Origin: Trema orientale
Taxonomy: Eukaryota > Streptophyta > Magnoliopsida > Rosales > Cannabaceae
Length of the DNA: 64,000 bases
Direction: 5' to 3'
Assembly: GCA_002914845.1 (NCBI GenBank)
Contig: JXTC01000252.1
Location: forward strand, 378,003 to 442,002
Positions within the stretch are counted from its first letter, which is position 1. Every line of letters begins with the position of its first letter. The translations under genes were made by a program, and so were the position numbers. Under the pieces are notes generated by a model. The model made no database searches, was not told the origin of the DNA, and worked only from the letters and a program-made list of their open reading frames with translations. Positions 13,301 through 23,534 of the stretch are shown one piece after another.

Positions 13301-16071
13301 TATCTTATACCTACTTCTCACCCGATATTTAAGACTTTATTGCTATTTATTTTACTTTTAAGTAACTAAGATACTCTACTACTATAAAATTAATGGCATG
13401 CGTGATTTAATTACCAATCAAACGATATATTAACATATACTCTAACACAGCTGCCCAAAGGATCATACAAAAAAAAAAAAAAAAATGCCTCTTATGTATC
13501 TGTATGATCTCTGGGCTAGCTATTAGCCTGTAAGTTATTCTAAACTTAAAGTGAAAGTGAGAAAATGCCTTTAATAATTAAACTTGATGTATCACAGGTA
13601 GCTAGGCAGATGGAACAGTGGTATTTGGATGTGACTGTGTGGGGTAGATATTAAATTCAAAGGTGGGCCTGGATACTCCAAAATGTCATACACATACAGA
13701 TATATATACATATATATATATATATTGAATCTAGTTGTCAAAGTATGTCACACATCGAATAATCGCAAAGAAGTTCATATATAAAAGTCTAATATTTTCT
13801 TTATCGATTCGATCGTTAAAGAAACAGACACCAATAATTCACTTCCATTACTGGTAAAAGGGAATAAACTTGCAAATCTATAGAGTACTTTGGCTACTAA
13901 TTGATAATTATACAAGCAGATGATCAAATTATCTGTATATGTGAGCAAAAATGCACATGTAGCCTAGAAACGGGCGGGGCTATGACATATAAGGCCATTG
14001 AAGGATATGAAGCCTAAAAGATATATAGAAGCAAGCGGTAATTTTATTCCTTCATTTTTCGTGAGAGAGACTTTTTTTTATATTGAGTAAATTGTGAGAT
14101 TTTATCCTTTCATTTTGTTCTATATATGGAATTTATATATATATATATATATTTATAGGGCACCAATCCAGTAGGTATTTTTTTTTTTTACCTATGCATA
14201 AGTATCAATTGGGCCAATGAAAATTTTTTTTGCACATTTTTTTATATTAAAAAATAGGAGAGAGAAAAAGCATTAATGATGCACGTCTTTTCATGCATCT
14301 CATTTTAGCCGTTAGATCATTGTTAGATGATGATCCAACGGCTAGAAAAAAAATACCTACACATAGATAAAAAAAAAATATACCTACCGGATTGGCAACC
14401 ATATTTATATATTTATATAAAGGTAGACAATAGTAATATTGGTTGATCACCTACATATAAGTAATAAATTAAGCGACCGTCGATCCGATTATTATAAGAT
14501 ATATATAGGCTTACGTTTATTGTGATTTCAACATCAATTAGCTTATATATGCAGATGGCAGATGCCATTAGATCAATAGTAAGTAACTTTCTATGTATTT
14601 TTATGTATTATATGATGCTTGAATTCCTTTGCTTCCCTTACAAACGTTGACAGGGCAAGGTTTAGCTAGCTATGACTCAGGAGAGAAGGCACCGTTAATA
14701 CGTGATGAATAAAGCCAATTAACTTATTAAGATTAAATATCACACACCCGCGTTGATCGGTCAAATTCTAAATTTTCAACCACAGTAAAAGTATTATATA
14801 TAGAGGTACTAGTTTTTTCCCCCTTACGTACCTCATATTCAACTAGTGTATAAAAGAATATAATATCATGTATATTATATCATGCACATATCCCAAAATT
14901 GATCAGATATATAATACTTAATTCGCTTAGAAAAGTGTATGTATGTATATAGAGTAAGGGTGGCAATTTAGGTCATGACACGATAACACGACTCGAAAAC
15001 GACACGAAGTTAGCGGGTTTGGGTTTGTCTTAAACAGGTAGAGGTCAAAACAGGTTAAATCTGATTAAACACGATTAAATAATAGGTAATTAGCAGGTTA
15101 ACCTGTTAAACCCGAAATTGACCTGTTTAACACGATTAAATTTTTTGAGACATTGTATTATCTTGTGTGTACCAAGACTTAAAACTTCCCTTTCATTTTT
15201 TTTGTACTAAAACTTGAAAGTTTTGTTTTAGTTTTAAACTTTGGATTGTGTGTTATATTTATTTAATTATGGTTGCTTGGTTATATTAGAAATATAAAAT
15301 AAGTTAATAGATTATATCAAGTTATATTGAAAATGTGAAATAGGTTAACATGTTAAAATTAATAGGTTAATATGTTATGTCAAGTTGAACCAAATACAAC
15401 ATATTTAACATTAACATGTTAAATTGAGTTCAATTAACGGGTTAACAGTATACAGGTTAGCATATCGTGTTACGTTGGACACGATCTGAATACGACCTAT
15501 TTAAATAATGTGTTAAATATGTCGCTCACAGGTTAACCTGTTTATTTAGCATGTCGGGTGTGGGTTTACAAATCATGACACGAATAATAAATGTGTCAAG
15601 TTTGGGTTTAATAATTGCTCGTCATGACAACACGAATTGCCACCCTAATATAGAGTGGGTGATCATGACATATCAATAATTTTATAAGCATATATATAAT
15701 TTAGCTATTTAATTTTCATGATATCATAATCATATTCAAAATTTTAAAAGGAAAAAAAGAAAAAGAAAAAAGAAAAAGAAAAAGGACCTGGGTGAAAAAA
15801 ACGAGGAGGGTGAGAAGCTTGAGGGCCTTGAAGAGAAGGCGAAGAAGAAAAAAGTAACTGCGAGACCAAGAGAGCAGAATCTGTTGGCGTGTGTGGAGGG
15901 AGAGCATTGGAAAGCTCTGAAAGTAGGGAAAAGCGGAGGTGAGGCTGGCTGTTCCGCAGAGAAGGAAGGTTCCGTACCAGCTTGATAAGGCCCATAATGC
16001 CACTCCCAACAGCCATGCCTTTGGGTGCTTCACTCGTTGGCTAATCACCTCTCCCAGCTGCGCCATATATG

Positions 16072-16111
<40 letters not shown>

Positions 16112-16429
16112 ACAAATAATTATTAAACAACATGCATGTACTGTACATATATAGCTTATATAATTATACATAATTACCCGTTGTGGAGTTTGGGCCATGG
16201 AAGCGGAGGTGGCGTAGAACTTGAGGACGGACTCGTCGCTGGTGAGGCGGGAGGCGTCGATGGAAGGCAAGAAGGTGTCACAGACAGCGGTAAGGGATTT
16301 CATTTGGCAGCTGCTCAGACTCAGAGAGACGACGTTTACATCATCATCATCATCATAATCATCATCATCATGTACAAGTGCAACTCCACTACGTATACCC
16401 AACTCCATGTCTCTGTCTTTGTCGTCCAT
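10385..16429 (-). CDS. FAO: Long-chain-alcohol oxidase (GMC oxidoreductase), three exons
   Basis: FAO enzymes are membrane-bound flavoproteins that oxidise long-chain and omega-hydroxylated fatty alcohols to aldehydes, making H2O2. Rebuilt exons on the minus strand are 16429-16178 (84 codons), 16057-15788 (90 codons) and 12214-10385 (609 codons plus stop), all phase 0. Donors are CGG^GTAATT and CAG^GTCCTT; acceptors are GCGCAG^CTG and TTTCAG^GTG. The 783-aa product is close to plant FAOs (about 750 aa). Exon 1 has the N-terminal block SLTAVCDTFLPSI. Exon 2 has VISQRVKHPKAW and two hydrophobic segments. Exon 3 opens with VDEK and has the FAD loop VVVGSGSGGG (residues about 279-285), a GMC block ALRTPTLLRRSGL, HLHP, HQMGSCRMG (His about 711) and LGVNPM (Asn about 754), the His/Asn catalytic pair. 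Asp, Ser and Glu runs come from in-frame trinucleotide repeats. No stop or frameshift interrupts the model. The second donor is weak, so cDNA support would help. Confidence 0.92.
12677..12881. mobile_element. TA-repeat-associated MITE, family A, copy 1 (right end eroded)
   Basis: The element sits between two (TA)n tracts. It begins GTTGTCAATCC and contains the family core AGCCATTAAATCATCACTTA and TTCATGATAAATTTTAATTG. The right terminus is lost in poly(A). Better copies lie at 14158-14400 and 40996-41232. Confidence 0.55.
12898..13151. mobile_element. TA-repeat-associated MITE, family B
   Basis: The left end GGAGGAAATTTCAATGATTAC matches the reverse complement of the right end, GGGTGAGGTTTCAATGGTTAC, as an imperfect inverted repeat. 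Both sides are (TA)n, and the left tract is shared with the neighbouring family-A element. A small hairpin, CCGTTAGAT / ATCCAACGG, lies near 13072-13094. It is non-coding. Confidence 0.6.
14158..14400. mobile_element. TA-repeat-associated MITE, family A, copy 2
   Basis: Ends GGGCACCAATCCAGTAGGTA and TACCTACCGGATTGGCAACC are inverted repeats. (TA)n tracts lie on both sides (left 14136-14151, right about 14401-14420). A stem TAGCCGTTAGATCAT / ATGATCCAACGGCTA lies at about 14307-14345. It is non-coding and intronic to FAO. Confidence 0.7.
14955..15647. mobile_element. hAT-type MITE, copy 3 (693 bp, perfect 8-bp TSD)
   Basis: The element runs from TAAGGGTGGCAATTTAGG to CACGAATTGCCACCCTA and is flanked by ATATAGAG at 14947-14954 and 15648-15655. 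Subterminal GACACGATAACACGAC and CATGACACGAATAAT words repeat the family motif; the interior has AACAGGTTAA-like repeats. It lies inside FAO intron 2, about 140 nt from the exon-2 donor. Confidence 0.87.
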
Positions 16430-16553
16430 CGCTACTCCAATATTAATATATAACGATCTAATTTAATAACAAGATTTCTCTACTTCTTCACAAGAAGAGT
16501 TAGCTTCTTTAATTATAAATTGGTATGAAACACAGCTTCTGTTTATGGCAGGC

Positions 16554-16564
16554 CTTATATATAC
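16554..16564 (-). promoter_or_regulatory. Probable FAO TATA box
   Basis: On the minus strand this reads GTATATATAAG, followed by GGCCTGCC. It lies about 125 nt upstream of the FAO ATG, which would place transcription start near 16525 and give a 5' UTR of roughly 95 nt. TA-rich sequence is common here, so position relative to the gene is the main support. Confidence 0.5.
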
Positions 16565-17759
16565 AAAATATGGTAGCGAGAGCTTTAAATAACAAACTGC
16601 TTGATTACTCTATCCATGCATTTAAACACATGTACAAGTGGGTCTGGCAACCGAAGCTTAGCTAGCCCACAGTAAATGGAAATACTTTCAAATGGTTTCT
16701 TCACCCCCCCACCAAATAAATAAATATAAATACATATGTAATATATTAATTGATCAGAGAGAGAGTGTGCGTCTGTGTGTGTTTGTGATATGAGAGATAG
16801 AGTATACGTGGAACAGAAGAGACTTCAAGTTGTATTACACGTTGGTGAGATCCTGAGATGGCAACACAACAGTGAAAATTGTCAAATAAATATATGAAAT
16901 CAGTAAGATTACAACGCATAACGCTACATCTTAAATACTTCCACTGTGTCTGCCAACATATTCATTATTCTCTTTTTGGGTCTCTTTTCATTTATTTCAC
17001 AAATTTCTTCAATATTTAATTTTATGGATGAGAAGCCATGATTGATTTATTCGGTGGTTTGCTTATGTTTTGTACTGCACGTTGTTTACAAGAATAGTAA
17101 AATCTCCGCTTTTTAACTACTTTATAGACTATACTACCCATGAAGATCATATGTTCAAAAATAGCTTATATACCAATTTGTGTTTAATCACTCATATTTT
17201 GACAGTAATTTAAAAACATGTTAAAAAATAATGAGAGAAAACAAATAATTGAAAAGGAGTCCAATCACTCATCGTTTTAAGGATTTTAAATGATGTGTCA
17301 AAGTTTAATTTGTTGGTTACAAACTAAGATAAGATTTTTGCTCAAGTAATCTTGATTTGTATACTATATCAGAGCCACATGAGGGTCAAAGGTAGTAGCC
17401 CCACTGAATTTGACCCTATTTGGTAGGTGGAATTGGATTGATTGGACTATTATTTAGGATTAGATTAGATCGGATATGGTAAGATTGTGTTAGTACTATG
17501 ACTTATTTAGTAAAGTATAGGACTATAAGTAGTAGTAAAGAAAATTAATGGGACCCAAATTATTTGAATTGTGTAGTAAAATAATAGATAATTATCTCAA
17601 ATCACATTTAGAAAAAAGTATAGAAAAGGAAATTATGGGTCCATTTTTATAGGAAATGAAAAAGCAAGTGCGAGGAACTATTTTAACCCGAGTATAAAAT
17701 GGGTTAAAACAGTCCCCTTCTAAAAGTATTATTTTATTCCATTACTATATACTCCAACT
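16565..17759. other. FAO upstream region, no other gene seen
   Basis: The first few hundred bases are the likely FAO promoter. A GA/GT-rich short repeat lies near 16755-16785. From about 17405 the sequence is AT-rich with TTTGGTA/ATTGGATTGATTGG words that may be an old DNA element, but no paired ends were found. Confidence 0.4.
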
Positions 17760-17764
17760 ATTTG

Positions 17765-20087
17765 TATCACGACCAAAAATCCTAGGCCGTGACTTTTAGT
17801 AATTTTGAGTATAAATAAAGATAAATAAAGAATTTTACAAAATTCAGAGAAAATCAAGTACTTGAATTTTTCATTTTAGTCCTGAATCCTTAGAAATTCT
17901 AAATAATAGGGAGATCATCTTTAGTTTAATTTATTAAGAAAGAGGCGCTAATTAAAATTCAAGAAAACATAGTTAATCTGTACGAAAACTTGGTTTGACA
18001 AAAATTCTGATGTCGATTAAAATGAAGTTCGCAAATCTTAAGTCGGAAAGTCTAAAAACTGATTTACAAAGTTAATCAAAATTCCAAGTACTCAAAACCT
18101 TAAAAGTGTGCTCCTTGGGAACTATAGTGTCCCATTTATACACTAAATCCTCAAATAGTAGTAAATACATCCTCATACAATCACTTAGCAGAAGAAAGAA
18201 ACTTGGCTAAATAGTTATAAATGAAATGAATGGAACAAGTTATAAGGACCAACCGGAAAGGGATAGGACCCTGAGCGTAAGCTAAGCGACGTGCCTAGCC
18301 AACGAGACAACTAACTCAAATGAACCACCTGAAAGAGCGAAAAATAGAGGGATGAGCTCAAAAGCTTAGTAGGAAAGCTGTTACCTCAATTAAAAATTTT
18401 TTTAGTGATGGAAAGCCACTGCATGGTTAGTTTGGTCCAAAACAGCTTTTCGCAAAACCATTAGTATATACTTATATATATCCATTTTTAAAGCTGATAG
18501 TTCATATATGTATATGCATAACTAAATATATATAGATATGAAAACATGTTATCCAAAACCAATAGTCTGTATATACATACATATTATGTAGATATACAAA
18601 AAATATGATATCTGAAAAATAATCAGTCCATAAATACATGACACAAATCTACCTATACCAATAAGTCCATCACCTCTCATCAATGGAAACCAGGGTGTTG
18701 GTATTACGTGTGCCATACAGCCTGCCTGACACTTAGCCCATAACCGGAGGGGACACCTATGTGTCGCCTACCAAACCTGGAAGGGCAACCGCATTGCCTA
18801 CGCCTACTAAATAGGAAGGTAATCAGAAGAAATACCCTGCGCGAGTTCACGGACTCTGCACCATTGGTGGAGCCGCAGCGCCACACTGTAAAAACCCCAT
18901 GATGCTGACCTGGGACTCATATGTGATCTTATGACACGTGTACTCTGAACTGACGTGTAAAAGTAGCCATGCAGTAATTTAAGTTCAAATGATGCTCTGG
19001 TTTTTAATAAAATAGTTGATTAAATTTTTATAGAAAAATGGGCAGCATAACGGCCCTATTTTAATATACCTAAAAATAACTTGCACTCAGAAAAATCCTA
19101 GAGCAATCCCATATATAAATCACACCATTCAATTCTATCATAGATATTTAAAAGTTCTAAAATCACATTTATTCTCATATGTTGCAGAAAATAAGTTTTA
19201 TTCAAAACGACGTAAAAAAGAGGTAATCGAATCCCTATCTCACTAGAATAGCGATACTACGTTGTTGGATGCTCAAGGTACTAATTGGACGATCGTTCGG
19301 AGGGCCGGAAACTAATTCCACGCCCTCGATCGCTCACTTGGGAAAAATCAACTTCCCAATAAAGCTTCGAATCAATGAGCGAGCCTCTTCATTGAATTCC
19401 TAATGTCCAAAATAGCTAAGTTAGACATATAACTCAATCAATTCAATTTTGGACCGACACCGGATAGGTGACATACAAAACTAGACAAAATCTAAGCCGT
19501 TAGATATTGATTTTCATACCGGTCACTAAATATAGTCAATATATATATATATATTAAACTTCTCCGTTATTTGAGTACAATCCAAAAATGATAACAAAAA
19601 TGAAATCTAACGGTCGGATTAAAAACTAAAATTCGAAACTCAAAACACCCAAAAATGGCAATTTTCAATCCGGACAAAATGGGATCGTGAAATATATTCC
19701 TTGAGGTCCTCTCGATGAGACGAGTCCAATGAGCCCGGTTAGAGGTCAAATGGTGGCCGGAATAGTCGCCGGTGACAAAATCTCCTCTGTAGCTTCTTTT
19801 TCTTCTCCAACGACGGTGGGCCTCTCCGGTGGCCGCTGCTGGTCGGCGTCAGCTCTGGCACGGTGCAGGGAAGCTCCGCCGGTAGCCCCTGCAGCTAGAC
19901 AACGACTGGAGGCAGGGCGACTTCCTAGGGCTGCTACGGCCGAGCGAGAGACTGAAACGAGGGAGAGAGTGAATCGGGAGGGGGGACAGAGGAGAGAGAA
20001 ACTTATATGTATATATAATTAAATTTTTTTTAAAAAAAAAATCTGGTCAAATGATCAATTTGCCCTCAAAAAATATGGGATATTACA
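17765..20087. mobile_element. Solo LTR, family S, copy 1 (2323 bp, perfect 5-bp TSD)
   Basis: The element begins TATCACGACC (expected TG, here TA), ends GGGATATTACA, and is flanked by ATTTG at 17760-17764 and 20088-20092. It is related along its length to 42352-45051: both open with CACGACC...GTGACTTTTAGTAATTTT and AAAATCAAGTACTT, and both have a central block GGACACC.ATGTGTC...GGGCAAC...GCCTA.GCCTAC (about 18747-18810 here). No gag, pol, PBS or PPT adjoins it. A 97-codon frame at 19729-20022 is basic, matches no domain I know, and lies where LTR leader sequence would be, so I do not call it a gene. Large CACGACC-type LTRs are usually Gypsy; lineage not determined. Confidence 0.8.
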
Positions 20088-20092
20088 ATTTG

Positions 20093-21589
20093 TTCCTGAA
20101 TAAACAAGGAACTGAATTATTTGTTCATTTCTTTTAAATATCATATAAATTCCTTTTAAAATTAGTATTTGTCTATTCTAAACTGAGCCTTTGCCCTTTT
20201 AAAATTATAAAATTTTAAGCATACCCTTCAAATTTTGATTTAGACTATTTCTACAATATTTGAAGCACATTTTGGTTCCTACTGAATTAAATTAATGCCT
20301 TTGCCTTTGCCTCTGACTATACCTTTTCTCTTTCTCTCTCTCGCCATTTTTTCTAGCTTTAAAGGCAATTAACATGCAACAATAGTAAAACTTATATGGA
20401 ATAAAAAAAATGTTAATGTCTTTTTCTTTTTTTTTAAGCTAACCTCCAAAGATAACTGTACAAAATATGAGTCCTTTTTCACACAATATTTACTCCTCCA
20501 ACTATAATGACTTGGGTATATTGTAAACAAATAAAAATGATACTTTTGCTTTATTTGGTAGTTACTTAATTATTTGTTGCACTCTAAGTTGGGCATTTTT
20601 TTGTTGGGTTTTCAATCTCGTTCCTTTAATTCATTCCTAATATTCTTATTCTCGTTTCATTTTCTTATTCTATATTCCATAACTCATTAATTTTGATTTC
20701 CTTCAGTTGTAATTATCTTATCTATTATTTCTTTTTTTATTCATAGTAATTGATGTTTATGTTTTCGATGTTGTTCAAAAAAATATTTAATTCTACCAAA
20801 AGTAAGAATGAGTCTATTGCTATCTCTTTGCCCTCTCCATACACCTTATTTTATTATTTTTTTATTACCATTGGTAAAATTACTTTTAATTACCTAAACT
20901 TTTGAAGCAGGATTTCTTCAAAAAGCTCTGTGTACAATTAAAGAAAAAATATTTTACACCCATTACTAAACTCAATGAGCAAAAATAAGAAAGGGAGAAA
21001 TAAGAAACTGAGAAATAAGGATGTGATGCAGAAGAAATACATTCGGTATTAGGAAAACCAAATTAAATTTTAGATTTTTATTTGGAGAGTGATATTATAA
21101 ATAGTGTGGGAAGAATAGATAAAGGGGTATAAATCCAACTTAAAGGTTTATCACCAAAAATATATAGGAAAATTTGATATATAATTTCACATATATATAA
21201 AAAAGCAACAAATTCAAAGTAAAGGTAATTAAAAATAAAATTCAAAAGTGACAACATCATATCCTACACTTATATGCTAAAAAATTAATGGTATTTAAAT
21301 TCCAAAAAAATATTAAATTTAATTAAGTTAAATTTAGAAGAGATAAGAAACAAAAATAAAAGAAAAAAAGCAAAAAAAAAAAAAAAAAGATTGGAATCAC
21401 ATGAATTAGAATGGGATCTTTCTATTCCATTTCACCAAATAGCAAATAAATAAAAGAAACTCCAGAATATCATTTCTTACTTGGATTATTGGAGCCTATC
21501 ATAAGATTTCCTACATGATTTAGAATTAGAATGGAATTAGTGAGAATAACATTAATGGAAGTAGTGAGAATAACATTGGAATGGAAGTA
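20093..21589. other. AT-rich intergenic sequence, no gene
   Basis: No coding region was recognised. TATTTGGTAG at about 20551 and CACCAAATAG at about 21434 are inverted and could be ends of an old DNA element. The right part contains the duplicated host sequence GTAGTGAGAATAACATT, in which the Gypsy-type element at 21595 inserted. Confidence 0.4.
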
Positions 21590-21594
21590 GTGAG

Positions 21595-21998
21595 TGTTGG
21601 GATAAAATTCGTTGGACTCATTTTATAGCCTATATGTGGTCTAGAGGTATTTATATTTTTATGAGTTCCTATATTTCAGAAAATAGGTGATTACTATTTA
21701 TGATTATCAAATCAGACATTATCTAGTAAATATTAAGTTACTCGAAAGATAATCATGATTAGTTATTTAATTATTAATAGAATTTCTTATTTATTAAACT
21801 CCTTTTATTTACCTATAAATACCATATATTCTATTGGGGACTGCCTATCCATCTGTATTCTATTCTCTCCACATATTTCCTATAGAATTTCTACTAATGT
21901 TTTACTCTTTTGTAGGAAATTCCGACACCTATTTTTTCTGATGCAGATTGCAACTGTTTAAGAATTCTCTATAAATTTAATCGTAAATAGCATTTACA
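21595..21998 (+). repeat. 5' LTR of the Gypsy-type element
   Basis: Begins TGTTGGGATAAAATT and ends AGCATTTACA. It shares with the right LTR ACTCGAAAGATAATCATGAT-like sequence, ATTTATTAAACTC..TTTTATTT.CCTATAAATA (a TATA-like region) and TTAAGAATTCTC.ATAAATTTA. It is shorter than its partner, mainly through a missing block near the 3' side. Confidence 0.8.
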
Positions 21999-22748
21999 TT
22001 TTGGCATCCACCATGGGGCTTGGTCACTTGTTTAGTTATGCGCGATCTCGGAGCTAATGATGATTTATACCAATAACCCTTCCGCCAATTATAGGTCACG
22101 GTTTGCCTAAACTTTTTGAATTAAAGTTTTATCGTATATCCCTCCTGATTGATTTTATGCATATATGCACTTGTAGATTCAATTATATTCTAGTAGATAA
22201 TTGACACATGTTGGGGGGGAACAATTGTGCCTGTAGCATATATCTTGAAATCGTATTAATTAGCACCTAAGGAATCATATGTTATAGTCACAATAACGTA
22301 AATGTTGATTTTAGTTTGACTAGCATATATTACAGTATATACCCCATTAACCGCGTTTAATCCTTAATGTATGCAAACGAGTTTTATCTTTATTTTTAAT
22401 TCTCAAGAAAAGAAATCGAAAGGCCAAAAGAATTGTGAGCCGGCCTCACTCAATACTATTGCGTACTTTTAGGGAATTTAGTCTAGAATCAGATCCACTT
22501 TGTGGACCATTTATCATACTGAATACATTCTTATTAGTTATCGAAAATCAAATGTTTGTCATATATTAAATTCGTTTGTGCGTGTAATATTGTTTGTCGT
22601 ATTGTATACTTGTTTCCACCACGCCCTCCCTAGGCAAAACTTTTTATCTGATCTGGCTGAAACTTGTAATGGTATTCAGTTTGTGAATTTTCACAATGTT
22701 TGTTCATGAGAATCTGATGGGAATTCGTACATATATGCATGCTGCAAC

Positions 22749-23366
22749 TGTTAGGAATTTGACCAACCTAGATTCACCACTTTCAAGATCTTATTTTAAC
22801 GAAATAATAATAAAGAATAGAATTAGGGAATAGGAATAATCACCACAATACAAGAATTTAGGTGGAAAACTCTCAAATTAGGTGAAAAAACCACTGCTCT
22901 CAGAAAAAAAATTCCACTATATGAAAAATATAATCACATATATTTACTTCTTTTTTATCCAATAACTCCAATACACCCGAGTACTCTGAGTACTCTCTCA
23001 CAAGAAACTCTCACAAATATTTCTTCCCCACACATACCTTTCTCCTCTATTTGAATAATCATCTCAATGACCCAAATACACTGAGTACTCTCTCATATAT
23101 ATTCCCTCTCCACACCTACCTTTCTCCTCTCTTTGCACAATCATCCTTCTTACACAAGAAAATAAGAGAACTTATACTTTTCTCTTACATAATAAAATAA
23201 AAGAATTCACACTTTAACACACAAAGAGACCACTACATATTAGGGTGATTAGTAACTAAGAAGACAACCTCCTTATAGAGGACTCAAGCCACCCTCCCTC
23301 TCCATCTTCTAGTGATATGAGATTTTGGCTTCTTTCATATTTTAATTATTTAGTCAAATTCCAACA
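22749..23366 (-). repeat. 3' LTR of the small Copia-type element
   Basis: Left on the plus strand, but 3' in the element's sense. It shares with 26110-26623 AGATTCACYA, CAATACAAGAATTTA.GTGGAAA, CACAAGAAACTCTCA.AAATATT and GTGATTTCAAATTCCAACA-like ends. Internally it repeats an ACTCTCTCACAAGAAACTCTC / TTTCTCCTCTCTTTGAATAATCAT module, which makes it longer than its partner. Confidence 0.78.
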
Positions 23367-23534
23367 ATCTCCACCTTGGCTAAATAAATAAAATACACAT
23401 AGCTATCGTTACAAATACTATCTTCACTGATAATCATACTCCACTATATAAGTACACACTTAGAATTGATGAATTCTAAGAATTTCACCTCGGTTCATGT
23501 CGAAAATTTCTTGCTAAAAGTTTATAGTGTAATT

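Larger units (their letters stand above)
12215..15787 (-). other. FAO intron 2, 3.57 kb, rich in MITEs
   Basis: The intron runs from a GTCCTT donor to a TTTTTCAG acceptor. It holds a full-length hAT MITE (14955-15647), two tandem TA-repeat-associated MITEs (12677-13151) and a third (14158-14400). Other sequence is AT-rich with TA microsatellites. Neither strand shows a second gene. Intron 1 (16177-16058) is only 120 nt and is largely a TA repeat. Confidence 0.8.

Noticed and set aside
15716-16429. 237-codon minus-strand frame as a separate gene
   Set aside because: It reads through a TA-repeat intron (Ile-Tyr run). Splicing at GGTAATT and GCGCAG gives FAO exons 1 and 2 instead.
19729-20022. 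97-codon basic frame as a gene
   Set aside because: It lies wholly within a solo LTR with a perfect target duplication and has no recognisable domain; composition reflects the local G+C-rich part of the LTR.
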